From contig NZ_VIFM01000044.1 of the NCBI RefSeq assembly GCF_006636215.1, forward strand, positions 1-57,465: 57,465 bases of DNA. The letters are read 5' to 3'. Each line of letters opens with the position of its first letter. The stretch's first letter is position 1. Under the pieces are notes generated by a model. The model saw only the letters and a list, made by a program, of their open reading frames with translations, searched no databases and was not told where the DNA came from. This stretch comes from Myxococcus llanfairpwllgwyngyllgogerychwyrndrobwllllantysiliogogogochensis (lineage in GTDB: Bacteria; Myxococcota; Myxococcia; Myxococcales; Myxococcaceae). The position numbers and the translations under genes were made by a program. Positions 8,676 to 17,517 of this stretch are shown here, one piece after another.

Positions 8676-10148
8676 ATGACGCTGGACCGCATTCGCCGCA
8701 TCGCGCGCACGTGGCGCATCAACACGCTCAACACCGCTGTCTATGTCGCGTCGGGTGGCACCAAGACACTGCACGAAGGTCACTTTGCCCGCTGGCGAGG
8801 AACCTGGCGCAACTGGAGCCGGACCTTCGAATGTCAGCCCGAGCGCTTCGAGACGCCGGGCACGGAGGCGGAGCTGTGTCGCATCGTCCGTGAGTCGGAG
8901 AAGGTCCGCGTCGTGGGCGGGGGACATTCGTTCAACCGCTGTCCGCTGACCCAGGGGACCCTGATTTCGCTCGATGCGCAGAACCGCGTCCTGGAGGTCG
9001 ACATGGAGCGGCGCGTGGTGCGCGTCCAGGCCGGCATCCGACTGCGCGACTTCACCCGGCGGCTCCTGGAGCACGGCCTTGCGTTACCAGTGCTCGGGTC
9101 CACGAACGCGCAGAGCCTGGGGGCGCTGATTGGCACGGACCTGCACGGCACGGGCAGGTCGCATGGCTTCCTCTCCGAGCAGGTGCTGTCGCTGCGCGTG
9201 GTGGACGCCGCGGGCGAGGCGCGCACGCTCCGGCGCGGCACGCCCGGGTTCCATGCGGTGGCGGGCTCGATTGGCACCTGCGGCGTCGTCACCGAGCTGG
9301 AGCTCCAGTGTGTCCCCGCGTTCAACCTGGAGAAGCGCCTGGAGGTCGTCCCGCGTCGGTGGGCCGAGGACCACCTGGACGAAATCCTCGGCACGAATGA
9401 CCACGTCAGCTTCTATTACGTGGGCGGGATTGACGCGGAGCACGTCCGGATGAACGTGTGGAACCGGTCGACGCGGCCTCCATCGCGGTTCTGGCACCTC
9501 CGGAAGATGGGGCTGGAGCTGCTGGACATGTCGCTGTCGGGCTATCTGCTCGGCTTGTCCCGGGTGCTGATGTTGACGGAGCCCTTCGCGAAGGTCGGCT
9601 TATTCTTCATGAAGTTCACGCAGCAGGGACGCAAGACGGTGCTTCCCATGTGCTCCGCCTTCTCGCGCCAGCTCTTCTACCACCACGATGAGATTGAGTA
9701 CGGCGTGCCCTTCGCCGTGCATCAGCGGTGTCTCCAGGACGTGTTCGACCTGCTGAAGCGACGGCGCTTCGTCTGCATCGTCGAGGTGCGCTTCACGCCC
9801 GCGACTTCCATGGCCACGGTGGGGCCGGGCGTGGGACGGCGCACGTGTTTCATCGAGCTGGCGCCCAGCCTGTCCGTCGACTCGAGCTCCGTCTTCGCGG
9901 AGGCGGAGCAGATCTTCCTCAAGTACGGCGGACAGGTCCATCTGGGGAAGGCGACGCGCGCCACCGAGGAGGACATGGAGCGGATGTATGGCGTGCGCTG
10001 GCACGCGCTGCGCACCGTGCAGCGCGCCCAGGACCCCGATGGGAAGTTCGTCAACGACTTCGTGGCCCGCGTCTTCGGCCCCACACGGAGGCTGGAGACG
10101 CGGGACGAAGACGCGCCGACACCGGAGCCCGTCGTCTCCTGGGGCTGA
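8676..10148 (+). CDS. FAD-binding oxidoreductase, aldonolactone oxidase type
   Basis: A 490-residue flavoenzyme of the VAO/PCMH superfamily. The FAD-binding part shows VVGGGHSFNRCPLTQGTLISL (residues about 79-99; the GGHS-type motif binds the ADP part of FAD) and LGALIGTDLHGTGRSHG about 60 residues later. The C-terminal half resembles D-arabinono-1,4-lactone oxidase, including the final RVFGP segment. In this family the substrate is usually a sugar lactone or alditol, but a specific one cannot be named here. ATG 8676 follows a GAGGGGGGACCC ribosome site. It is divergent from the sulfatase across 211 bases. Confidence 0.85.
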   Translation: MTLDRIRRIARTWRINTLNTAVYVASGGTKTLHEGHFARWRGTWRNWSRTFECQPERFETPGTEAELCRIVRESEKVRVVGGGHSFNRCPLTQGTLISLDAQNRVLEVDMERRVVRVQAGIRLRDFTRRLLEHGLALPVLGSTNAQSLGALIGTDLHGTGRSHGFLSEQVLSLRVVDAAGEARTLRRGTPGFHAVAGSIGTCGVVTELELQCVPAFNLEKRLEVVPRRWAEDHLDEILGTNDHVSFYYVGGIDAEHVRMNVWNRSTRPPSRFWHLRKMGLELLDMSLSGYLLGLSRVLMLTEPFAKVGLFFMKFTQQGRKTVLPMCSAFSRQLFYHHDEIEYGVPFAVHQRCLQDVFDLLKRRRFVCIVEVRFTPATSMATVGPGVGRRTCFIELAPSLSVDSSSVFAEAEQIFLKYGGQVHLGKATRATEEDMERMYGVRWHALRTVQRAQDPDGKFVNDFVARVFGPTRRLETRDEDAPTPEPVVSWG

Positions 10149-10159
10149 AGCGCCGCGCG

Positions 10160-11128
10160 CTACTGGTCCAGGACGTAGGCGAACAGCAGGGGGGCGACGA
10201 TGGAGGCATCGCTCTCGACGATGTACTTGGGCGTGTCGAGGCCCAGCTTGCCCCAGGTGATCTTCTCGTTCGGCACCGCGCCCGAGTACGAGCCGTAGCT
10301 CGTCGTCGAATCGCTGATCTGACAGAAGTAGCCCCAGAGCGGCACGCCGGTGCGCTGCAAATCTTGATGCAGCATGGGCACCACGCAGATGGGGAAGTCG
10401 CCCGCGATGCCGCCGCCAATCTGGAAGAAACCCACGGGCGTCTTCGGAGCCACGTCCGTGTACCAGGCCGCCAGCGTCTGCATCGCCTCGATGCCCGTGC
10501 GCACCGTGTGCACGTTCTTCACGTCCCCGGAGATGCAGTGCCCCGCGTACATGTTGCCGAGCGTCGCGTCCTCCCAGCCCGGCACCCAGATGGGCAGGTT
10601 CTTCTCGCACGCGGCCAGCAGCCAGCTGTTCTTCGGGTCGATTTCGTAGCTCGACTCCAGCTTGCCGCCGCGGAGCACGCGGTACATGAACTCGTGCGGG
10701 AAGTAGCGCTCGCCCGCGCGGTCCGCCGCCATCCACTCCTCGAGCACCACCGCTTCGATGCGCCGCATCGCCTCCATCTCCGGGATGCAGGTGTCGGTGA
10801 CTCGGTTCATGTGCCGTCCGAGCAGCGCCAGCTCATCCGCGGGCGTGAGGTCCCGGTAGTTCGGCACCCGCTCGTACGCCTCGTGGGCCACGAGGTTGAA
10901 GAGGTCCTCTTCCAGGTTCGCCCCGGTGCAACTGATGGCGTGGACCTTGTCCTGGCGAATCATCTCCGCCAGGGAGATGCCCAGCTCGGCCGTGCTCATG
11001 GCCCCCGCCAGTGTCACCAGCATCTTTCCGCCGCCATCGACGTGACGGCGGTAACCCTCGGCCGCGTCCACGAGCGCGGCGGCGTTGAAGTGACGGAAGT
11101 GCGTCCGACAGAAGTCCCTGATTCCCAT
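10160..11128 (-). CDS. Deoxyhypusine-synthase-family protein (first copy)
   Basis: A 322-residue NAD-dependent aminobutyl-transferase fold. The catalytic Lys is visible as Lys294 in ITWGKLGLD, aligning with the SWGKI motif of eukaryotic deoxyhypusine synthase, followed by the conserved SDASIVAPLL region. LTLAGAMSTAELG-like and SCTGANLEEDLFN segments match the NAD/substrate region. Bacteria have no eIF5A, so the acceptor must differ; characterised bacterial relatives make homospermidine or related polyamines from spermidine and putrescine, and that is the likeliest role. It lies 187 bases downstream of the PHP gene on the same strand. A second, diverged copy is at 13036 and arginine decarboxylase is at 15457. 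Confidence 0.87.
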   Translation of the reverse strand: MGIRDFCRTHFRHFNAAALVDAAEGYRRHVDGGGKMLVTLAGAMSTAELGISLAEMIRQDKVHAISCTGANLEEDLFNLVAHEAYERVPNYRDLTPADELALLGRHMNRVTDTCIPEMEAMRRIEAVVLEEWMAADRAGERYFPHEFMYRVLRGGKLESSYEIDPKNSWLLAACEKNLPIWVPGWEDATLGNMYAGHCISGDVKNVHTVRTGIEAMQTLAAWYTDVAPKTPVGFFQIGGGIAGDFPICVVPMLHQDLQRTGVPLWGYFCQISDSTTSYGSYSGAVPNEKITWGKLGLDTPKYIVESDASIVAPLLFAYVLDQ

Positions 11129-11315
11129 GCGTGCTGCTCCCGGCGACCACGAGGTACAAGCGCGGGGGCTGTCGCCAGGAACACACCACGCCTGAACGCT
11201 CTACGGTCCGGACTGGCACCGCCATCGAAGCGTCGGGTGGCTCGGCGGGGTTCGTATATTCGCTTCACCCACGCGCCGCAACATGGGCGGCGGGCCTGCT
11301 CGGCGGGCAGGGAAC

Positions 11316-12134
11316 TCAGGCGGCGGCGCGGGACTTCAGCTTCGCGAACAGCTCCGGCGGCATCGCGGCCGTGCCCAGGCGGTGCTCGGGCGACACGGCC
11401 TCGCCATGGAAGTCACTGCCGGCGGTGGGCACCAGGTCGTGCTCCTTCGCCAGCGCCAGGTACTTCTGGCGCAGCCCCGGGTTGTGGTCCGCGTGCAGCA
11501 CCTCCAGGCCGGAGAGCCCCGCCTTCGTCAGCTCGCGAATCTCCATCCGCTCCGCCTTGGACGAGCCCGGGTGCGCCAGCGTCGCCGTGCCGCCCGCGTT
11601 GCGGATGAGGCGGATGGCGTCCGCGCCGTCCAGCTTGAAGCGCTCCACCCAGGCCATGCCCCGCGTCCCCAGGAAGCGGTCGAACGCGGCCTTCATGTCC
11701 ACCGCCCAGCCCTGGTCCACCAGCACCCGGGCCAGGTGCGGCCGGCCCAACTGCGCATCTCCCGCGACGGCCAGCACATGCTCCATGCGCACCGGGAAGC
11801 CCAGTTGCTGCATCCGGGCCACCATGGCCTCCATGCGCTGCTCGCGCTCGCCGCGCAGGCGCTGGGCGAACCGCGCGAGGTCCTCGTCGTCCGGCCTCAC
11901 GAAGTGCCCGAGGATGTGTACCTCGCGACCCAGGACGAAGGCGGACACCTCGATGCCCGGCACCAGCTCCACGCCGTGAGCGCGCGCCGCTTCGCCGGCC
12001 TCCGCCAGCCCCGCCACCGTGTCGTGGTCGGTCACCGACAGCACCGTCACCCCCGCCGCCGCCGCGCGCGCCATCAGCTCCGTGGGCGTGTACTGGCCGT
12101 CGCTGGCGGTGGTGTGGGAGTGCAGGTCGATCAT
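11316..12134 (-). CDS. PHP-domain phosphoesterase (YciV/RNase AM type)
   Basis: A 272-residue single PHP domain. Metal-binding motifs are in order: DLHSHTTASDG (residues 3-13), SVTDHDTV (33-40), GIEVSA (60-65), the ATLAHPG region, and AGSDFHGE near residue 240. The length and motif spacing fit the YciV group, which hydrolyses 3',5'-bisphosphonucleotides and acts as a 5'-3' exoribonuclease in enterobacteria; transfer of that activity to this protein is inference. It is divergent from the Rrf2 gene across only 81 bases. Confidence 0.88.
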   Translation of the reverse strand: MIDLHSHTTASDGQYTPTELMARAAAAGVTVLSVTDHDTVAGLAEAGEAARAHGVELVPGIEVSAFVLGREVHILGHFVRPDDEDLARFAQRLRGEREQRMEAMVARMQQLGFPVRMEHVLAVAGDAQLGRPHLARVLVDQGWAVDMKAAFDRFLGTRGMAWVERFKLDGADAIRLIRNAGGTATLAHPGSSKAERMEIRELTKAGLSGLEVLHADHNPGLRQKYLALAKEHDLVPTAGSDFHGEAVSPEHRLGTAAMPPELFAKLKSRAAA

Positions 12135-12155
12135 CTCGGGCTCCGGGGCGAGCGG

Positions 12156-12184
12156 TTGAAAGCCGCACTGTCGCGACCTAGGCT
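12156..12184 (+). promoter_or_regulatory. Probable promoter of the Rrf2-led operon
   Basis: TTGAAA (12156-12161) is followed after exactly 17 bases by TAGGCT (12179-12184), with a predicted start about 25 bases before the Rrf2 ATG. The -35 box matches 5 of 6 consensus positions and the -10 box 3 of 6. The Rrf2 protein could bind here to control its own operon, but no operator was recognised. Confidence 0.4.
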
Positions 12185-12215
12185 CTTCTTCAAACCACGG
12201 ACAACGTCAAGAGCG

Positions 12216-12686
12216 ATGCCGCAGCACCCACTCCAAATCTCACGAAAGATTGAGTACGGGCTGCGGGCCATGACCTTCCTGGCCTCACAACCCCTGGAGC
12301 GCATGGTTCCCTTCCGGGAAATCGCGCGCCGGATGGACGTTCCCGAGGACTTCCTCGCCAAGATTCTCAAGGTCCTCGTCTCCCAGAAGCTCGTGCGGTC
12401 CACCCGGGGCGCGCACGGGGGCTACGCGCTGTCCCGGCCCGCCCGCGAGGTGACGTTCCTGGAGGTCATCGAGGCGGTGGAAGGGCCCGTCCACGTCAAT
12501 GTCTGCCAGGACACGCAGCACGATGGCTGCAAGGCCACCGGCAGCTGCACCATGTACGGCGTCTGGAAGCTGGGGCAGCAGCGGATGCTGGACGTGTACC
12601 GCTCCACCACGCTGGACCGTCTGGCGATGACAGAGCTGCGGGCCCCGTCGGAAACCGGCTCGCCGGCCGTGACGGCGCGGGCCTAG
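12216..12686 (+). CDS. Rrf2-family transcriptional regulator, probable iron-sulfur sensor
   Basis: A 156-residue winged-helix regulator of the Rrf2/IscR/NsrR family. The start ISRKIEYGLRAM, the recognition-helix region (VPEDFLAKILKVLVSQKLV) and the wing (RSTRGAHGGYALSRP) are typical. Three cysteines lie where family members bind a cluster: Cys97, Cys105 and Cys111, spaced C-x7-C-x5-C, slightly different from the C-x5-C-x5-C of NsrR and IscR. It therefore probably senses oxygen, nitric oxide or cluster status. Its gene leads a plus-strand run with a small protein (12-base gap), a deoxyhypusine-synthase-like enzyme and an OsmC protein. ATG 12216 is the only start that gives the canonical N-terminus. 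Confidence 0.9.
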   Translation: MPQHPLQISRKIEYGLRAMTFLASQPLERMVPFREIARRMDVPEDFLAKILKVLVSQKLVRSTRGAHGGYALSRPAREVTFLEVIEAVEGPVHVNVCQDTQHDGCKATGSCTMYGVWKLGQQRMLDVYRSTTLDRLAMTELRAPSETGSPAVTARA

Positions 12687-12698
12687 ACTGCCCGCCCC

Positions 12699-12977
12699 AT
12701 GGCCAAGAAATCCGACACGAGCATCGAGAACCGGGTGTACCTCTTCGAGTCGCTCGCCAGCAGCTACGTGGCCGCGGCCTCGGAGGCGCTGGGCTCCAAG
12801 GACTCCGCCGAGCGCGAGCGCGCCCGGAGGGCCCTCGCGGAGCTGGCCTTCGTCTCCTGTGTGGTGGCGGACACCGGGGACCTGACGCCCGAGCAGGTCC
12901 GGGAGCGGGTGCTGAGCGCGCCCGCCGCCGACGCCGCCCCCCAGAAGCGCGGCAGCCGTCGCAAGCGCGACAAGTAG
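12699..12977 (+). CDS. Small helical protein of unknown function
   Basis: A 92-residue protein I do not recognise. It is mostly alpha-helical, Ala/Glu/Arg-rich (residues 15-75), with a basic tail (KRGSRRKRDK) that could contact nucleic acid. No membrane segment or motif is visible. It sits 12 bases after the Rrf2 gene and 58 bases before the deoxyhypusine-synthase-like gene, so it is likely co-transcribed with both. Confidence 0.65.
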   Translation: MAKKSDTSIENRVYLFESLASSYVAAASEALGSKDSAERERARRALAELAFVSCVVADTGDLTPEQVRERVLSAPAADAAPQKRGSRRKRDK

Positions 12978-13035
12978 GGGCGGGGGCTCAGGCGGTGCTC
13001 CCCTTGGCGGGCGGGCGGTGTTAGATCGCCGCGCC

Positions 13036-14259
13036 ATGGCCAAGACCTCCTCGAACCCGAAGAAGTCCCTCCGCTCCGCGTACTCCGGCGCCCGCAAGGC
13101 GGACCCCCGTCCCATCACCGGCAAGGAGAGGCCGGCGGAACTGCTCGCCCACGCCTTCAGCGCTTACGTGGGCCGCCAGGAGCGCACCGCGTTCGAGCTG
13201 ATGTCCAAGTCGATGGAGGACGACGCGTCCATCTTCCTCACGCTGTCGGGCGCGATGACGCCGGCGGGTCTGCACCAGAGCTGTCTGATTCCCCTCATCG
13301 AGAAGGGCGTCATCTCCGCCATCACCACGACGGGCGCGAATCTGTACCACGACGCCCACCGCATCATCGGCCACGCCATCCGCGAGGTGAACCCCAACGC
13401 GGGCGACCTCCAGTACCGGCTGGCGCGCATCATCCGCATCTATGACCTGGGTTTCTGGGAGGAGGCGCTGCTCGACACCGACCGCCTCTTCTCCGCCATC
13501 ATCCGGCAGCCCGAGTTCCAGAAGAAGATGACCACGCCGGAGTTCCACTTCCTGCTCGGCAAGGCCATCCACGGAATCGAAAAGCAGCTGGGCGTGAAGC
13601 AGCCGTCGCTCCTGTCCACCTGCTACAAGCACGCGGTCCCCATCTGGGTGGGCGCGGTGCAGGACGGCTCCATCTTCCTGAACATCGTCAAGCTCAAGCG
13701 CTTGCTCGGGCCCGAGTTCAAGTTCGAGCTCGACATCAACGACGACGTCTACTCCATGGCGGCGATGCAGCACTTCTGCCGGCACAACGGCAGCAAGCGG
13801 CTGGCCATCTGGATTCTGGGCGGCGGCGTGCCGAAGAACTACACGCTCCAGGGTGAGCCGCTGCTGGACCAGATTCTCAACGTCCCCACGTCGGGCTTCG
13901 ACATCGACGTGCAGTTCTGCGTGGACCCGGTGGACAACGGCGCGCTGTCCAGCTGCCCCGCGGGCGAGGGCCACACCTGGGGCAAGGTCTCCGTGGAGGC
14001 GGTGGAGACGGGCTCCGTCTACGTCCACTGCGACGTGACGGCGGTGTTCCCCTGGCTGACGCACGCGCTGCTCAACGAGCCGAAGAACAAGCGCAAGCCC
14101 ATGCGGCTGATGGACCGGCTGCCGGAGGCCATCACCTTCCTCGACGCCGACGTGAAGAAGCGCAGCAAGGCGCTGATGAAGACGCTGGACTGGAGCGTGG
14201 AGGAGGCGGAGCCTTCCACCAAGAAGGACGCGAAGAAGCACGAAGCCTACGTCCGCTGA
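13036..14259 (+). CDS. Deoxyhypusine-synthase-family protein (second copy)
   Basis: A 407-residue relative of deoxyhypusine synthase, longer than the copy at 10160 and clearly diverged from it. The catalytic region reads GEGHTWGKVSVEA with Lys317 at the active-site position, followed by CDVTAVFPWL. TLSGAMTPAG and TTTGANLYHD match the NAD/substrate-binding motifs. The N-terminal about 40 residues are basic and probably disordered, and the C-terminal about 60 residues extend past the usual end with a Lys-rich tail. A polyamine or other amine transfer is the inferred activity. ATG 13036 is preferred over GTG 13018. Upstream genes suggest control by the iron-sulfur type Rrf2 regulator. Confidence 0.85.
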   Translation: MAKTSSNPKKSLRSAYSGARKADPRPITGKERPAELLAHAFSAYVGRQERTAFELMSKSMEDDASIFLTLSGAMTPAGLHQSCLIPLIEKGVISAITTTGANLYHDAHRIIGHAIREVNPNAGDLQYRLARIIRIYDLGFWEEALLDTDRLFSAIIRQPEFQKKMTTPEFHFLLGKAIHGIEKQLGVKQPSLLSTCYKHAVPIWVGAVQDGSIFLNIVKLKRLLGPEFKFELDINDDVYSMAAMQHFCRHNGSKRLAIWILGGGVPKNYTLQGEPLLDQILNVPTSGFDIDVQFCVDPVDNGALSSCPAGEGHTWGKVSVEAVETGSVYVHCDVTAVFPWLTHALLNEPKNKRKPMRLMDRLPEAITFLDADVKKRSKALMKTLDWSVEEAEPSTKKDAKKHEAYVR

Positions 14260-14297
14260 ACGCCCCAGGCCCCCAGGCTCCAAGGAGCTTCCGACCC

Positions 14298-14732
14298 ATG
14301 AGCACGCAACAGCCCCCTGCCACCGGCGTGGTGATGACCCTGGTCAGCCACGCCCAGTTCAAGACGCAGCTCACCCACGGCCCCTCCAGCGCGGGTCTCC
14401 AGACGGAGGCGCCTCGCGACAATGGCGGCACCGGCGGCAGCTTCTCGCCCACGGACCTGGTGGGCGCGGCGCTGATGTCCTGCGCGGTGACGACGATGCA
14501 CCTGTTCGCCTCGCGCGAGGGCATCGCCCTGGGAGAGATTCGCGCGAAGGTGGAGAAGCGGATGACGCCGCCGCCGCGCCGCATTGGCGAGCTGGTGCTG
14601 GACATCCAGATGCCCGCGGGCCTGTCCGCCGAGCACCGTGCTCGCCTGGAGCAGGTGGGCCGTGAGTGTCCGGTGGCTCGCAGCCTCCACCCCGAAGTGA
14701 AGCTGCCGCTGACGTTCAGCTACCCGGACTGA
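14298..14732 (+). CDS. OsmC-family peroxiredoxin-like protein
   Basis: A 144-residue OsmC/Ohr-fold protein. Both redox cysteines of the family are visible: one in ALMSCAVTTMHLFA (about residue 62) and one in RECPVARSLHP (about residue 126). The fold reduces organic hydroperoxides at the dimer interface, using lipoylated or thiol partners. The arrangement (GG.FSPTDLVGAALMSC) is OsmC/YhfA-like rather than Ohr-like. It is 38 bases downstream of the deoxyhypusine-synthase-like gene, and a strong hairpin follows, making it the last gene of the Rrf2-led run. Confidence 0.9.
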   Translation: MSTQQPPATGVVMTLVSHAQFKTQLTHGPSSAGLQTEAPRDNGGTGGSFSPTDLVGAALMSCAVTTMHLFASREGIALGEIRAKVEKRMTPPPRRIGELVLDIQMPAGLSAEHRARLEQVGRECPVARSLHPEVKLPLTFSYPD

Positions 14733-14764
14733 GCCGGCGCCCGGCTGTCCGGCCGTCCTCCAGT

Positions 14765-14797
14765 GGAGCCTCCGGGCCTTTGCTGCCCGGAGGCTCC
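14765..14797 (+). terminator. Strong hairpin after the OsmC gene
   Basis: A perfect 13-base stem (14765-14777 with 14785-14797) with a 7-base loop lies 33 bases after the OsmC stop. No T-run follows. It probably ends the Rrf2-to-OsmC operon before the separate gene at 14853. Confidence 0.65.
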
Positions 14798-14852
14798 CGC
14801 GTGAGAACCCTTCCCCCGCGGCGGTGTGGGCCGCGTGGCCGGGAGGGGCGGC

Positions 14853-15380
14853 ATGGATGCGAAGCGACTGGGTATCTATCTCAGCGATCACCACGCGGGC
14901 TCGGTGGCGGGCATCGCGCTGGCGCGGCGCACCGAGTCGGAGAATCACAGCAACCCCGTGGGCCACTTCCTGGCCGCGCTCATCCCGGAGCTGCGCCAGG
15001 ACCAGCGGACGCTCGAGGCGGTGATGCGGGCCCTGGAGCTGCGCAAGGACCCGCTCAAGTCCCGCGTCGCGTGGGTGATGGAGAAGGCGGGCCGCCTGAA
15101 GCTCAACGGCCACTGGGTGCGCTACTCGCCCTTGAGTCGCCTCATCGAGTTGGAGGGCCTGTGCACGGCCACCGAGGGCCGCATGTCCCTGTGGAGCACA
15201 TTGGCGCGGCTCCAGCTTCACGACTTGCGGCTGGCGGGCTTCGACTTCGAGTCGCTCGTCGCCCGGGGTGAGCTGCAACAGGCGGGGCTCCAGCGGCTGC
15301 GCGCCCGCGCGGCGGATGTCGCCTTCGCGGACGAGCCCACGCCCTTCGGCGCCGGGGAGCCCGCCATCGCCAGCTACTGA
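14853..15380 (+). CDS. Helical hypothetical protein, possibly ferritin-like
   Basis: A 175-residue protein I do not recognise by name. It is predicted all-helical, with Asp/His near the start (LSDHHAGSVAGIALARR), a Glu/His pair (ESENHSN), then IELEGLCTATEGRMSLW. The pattern recalls ferritin-like four-helix bundles with Glu/His ligands, but the usual ExxH pairs are not plainly present. ATG 14853 follows a GGGAGGGGCGGC ribosome site. It stands alone between a hairpin and the converging speA gene. Confidence 0.65.
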   Translation: MDAKRLGIYLSDHHAGSVAGIALARRTESENHSNPVGHFLAALIPELRQDQRTLEAVMRALELRKDPLKSRVAWVMEKAGRLKLNGHWVRYSPLSRLIELEGLCTATEGRMSLWSTLARLQLHDLRLAGFDFESLVARGELQQAGLQRLRARAADVAFADEPTPFGAGEPAIASY

Positions 15381-15456
15381 AAACACCACGCCCCCCGACG
15401 CTTCCCCAGGAGGGGCGCGGCGGAGGGCGGGGTTTGAAGCGTCGAAGGCGAAGTGA

Positions 15457-17463
15457 CTACGTGCCCGACGGAGACACCGGAGGACGGGTGGCGTCCGGCA
15501 CCGGCACCAGACGGAGCTGGCTGGCGCTGCCCGCGAAGGTCGCGTCCACGCCGCGCTCCAGGTACGTGTAACCGGACAGGCCGTCCTCGTACATGCGCAG
15601 CAGGGTGCGCGACTCGTCCAGGGAGATGCGGCCCTGGCGCAGCGCCATCTCGGTGAACTTGCGCAGCCGGGCCACCAGGTCATCCCTGCTGTAGCTGACG
15701 TAGTTCAGCACTTCCGTCACGGTGTCACCGGCCACCACGTGGTCGATGAGGTAGCCCCCGTTGGGCGCCAGCGACACCTGCACCGTGTGCGTGTCCCCGA
15801 AGAGGTTGTGCAAGTCGCCGAGGATCTCCTGGTACGCGCCGACCAGGAAGATGCCCAGGTAGTAGTCGTCATCGTTGAGCGCGTGCAGCTCCAGCGCGTC
15901 CTTCACCTCGCGCTTGTCGATGAAGTGCTCGATCTTGCCGTCCGAGTCGCAGGTGATGTCCGCCAGCGTCGCGCGGCGCGTCGGCTTCTCCGCCAGCCGG
16001 TGGATGGGCATCATCGGGAAGAGCTGGTCAATCGCCCACGAGTCCGGCAGCGACTGGAACACGGAGAAGTTGCAGAAGTACGTGTCGCTGAGCGCCTTCT
16101 CGAGTGAGTCCAGCTCCTCGGGAATCTCGCCGGCCTCCTTCGCGATGCGCATGATCTTGTGGCAGGTGGCCCAGTAGATGTTCTCGGCCGCCACGCGCTG
16201 CTCCAGCGACAGGTGACCCAGCGAGAAGAGGGTGAGGCTCTCCTCCTTGGCGTCCTGCGCGTCGTGCCACGCCTCCAGCAGGTTCTTGTTCGTCACCTCG
16301 CGGAAGGTGGACAGGAGGTTGCGCACCACGGAGGGCGCCTTCTCGTCCACCTTGTCCGGCACGTGGGCCGGGTCGAACTCGCTGGTGCCCAGCACGTCCA
16401 CCACCAGCACCGCGTGGTGCGCGACGACGGCGCGCCCCGACTCGGAGACGAGCGTCGGGTGCGGCACGCCAGCGCGGTCACACGCCTCCATCACGCCGAA
16501 GACGACGTCGTTGGCGTACTCCTCCGTCGTGTAGTTCATGGAGGAGGCGAAGTTCGTCTGGGAGCCGTCGTAGTCCACGCCCAGGCCACCGCCCACGTCC
16601 AGGTACTTCAACGGCGCGCCCTGACGCGCCACCTCCACGTAGAAGCAGCCCACCTCGCGCAGCGCGTTCTTCACGTTGCGGATGTTGGAGATCTGGCTTC
16701 CCAGGTGGAAGTGCAGCAGCTCGAACGCGGGCAGCAGGCCCGTGTCCTTCATGAAGCTGATGCAGCTCATCAGCTCCGACGAGGACAGGCCGAACTTGGA
16801 GCGGTCTCCACCGCTGGCCTCCCACTTGCCGGCGCCACGGGTGGACAGCTTCACGCGCATGCCCAGCCGCGGGGTGATGCCCGTGCGGCGCGAGACCTCC
16901 GCGATGAGGGGCAGCTCGCTGGGCTTCTCCACGACGAGGATGACGTTGCGGCCCAGGCGCGAATAGAAGAGGGCCGTCTCGATGTACTCCTCGTCCTTGT
17001 AGCCGTTGCAGATGACGAGCGCTTCCTCGTTCTCCAACAGCGCCATCACCGCCATCAGCTCCGGCTTGCTGCCGGCTTCCAGGCCGTAGTTGTAGCCCTT
17101 GCCCGCCTCGATGATGGTCTCCACCACGTAGCGGTGCTGGTTCACCTTGATGGGGTAGACGCCCCGGTAGCCGCCCTTGAAGCCCTGGTCGGCCATGGCC
17201 TTGCGGAAGGCCTCGTTGAGGTGGACGACGCGGTGGCGCAGCACATCCGTGAAGCGCAGCAGCAGCGGCAGTCCAATGCCCCGGCGACGAACTTCGTCCA
17301 CCAGGTCCTTCAAGTCCATGCTGGGGGCCTGGGGGCCGTCCGGATGGACGCAGACGTGGCCCTTGTCGTTGATGCCGAAGTAGGGCGAGCCCCAGTTCCG
17401 GATTCCATAGAGCTCGTGCGCGTCAGCGAGGGTCCAGCGGTGCGGAGGGGCGTTTGCGGGCAT
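15457..17463 (-). CDS. speA: Biosynthetic arginine decarboxylase
   Basis: A 668-residue PLP-dependent (alanine-racemase-fold) arginine decarboxylase that makes agmatine from arginine, the first step to putrescine when ornithine decarboxylase is not used. The PLP Lys is in YPIKVNQHRYVVE (about residue 105); HLGSQI (about 267-272) and DVGGGLGVDYDG are the conserved phosphate and substrate loops. ADITCDSDGKI and the C-terminal MYEDGLSGYTYL are typical of SpeA. Full length and first in its transcript. No agmatinase or agmatine deiminase gene is in the window. It is divergent from the ClpX-like gene across 226 bases. Confidence 0.97.
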   Translation of the reverse strand: MPANAPPHRWTLADAHELYGIRNWGSPYFGINDKGHVCVHPDGPQAPSMDLKDLVDEVRRRGIGLPLLLRFTDVLRHRVVHLNEAFRKAMADQGFKGGYRGVYPIKVNQHRYVVETIIEAGKGYNYGLEAGSKPELMAVMALLENEEALVICNGYKDEEYIETALFYSRLGRNVILVVEKPSELPLIAEVSRRTGITPRLGMRVKLSTRGAGKWEASGGDRSKFGLSSSELMSCISFMKDTGLLPAFELLHFHLGSQISNIRNVKNALREVGCFYVEVARQGAPLKYLDVGGGLGVDYDGSQTNFASSMNYTTEEYANDVVFGVMEACDRAGVPHPTLVSESGRAVVAHHAVLVVDVLGTSEFDPAHVPDKVDEKAPSVVRNLLSTFREVTNKNLLEAWHDAQDAKEESLTLFSLGHLSLEQRVAAENIYWATCHKIMRIAKEAGEIPEELDSLEKALSDTYFCNFSVFQSLPDSWAIDQLFPMMPIHRLAEKPTRRATLADITCDSDGKIEHFIDKREVKDALELHALNDDDYYLGIFLVGAYQEILGDLHNLFGDTHTVQVSLAPNGGYLIDHVVAGDTVTEVLNYVSYSRDDLVARLRKFTEMALRQGRISLDESRTLLRMYEDGLSGYTYLERGVDATFAGSASQLRLVPVPDATRPPVSPSGT

Positions 17464-17499
17464 CGGCGGTTCGAGGCTCCCAGGGAAATGGAGGGTGGA

Positions 17500-17517
17500 C
17501 TCCAGTCAACACTGGAG
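17500..17517. promoter_or_regulatory. Small inverted repeat in the speA leader
   Basis: A perfect 7-base inverted repeat (CTCCAGT, loop CAAC, ACTGGAG) lies 37 bases upstream of the speA start, downstream of a good minus-strand -10 box (TATAGT, 17528-17533; the -35 is weak). It could be an operator or a leader hairpin controlling speA. Function is inference. Confidence 0.35.
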
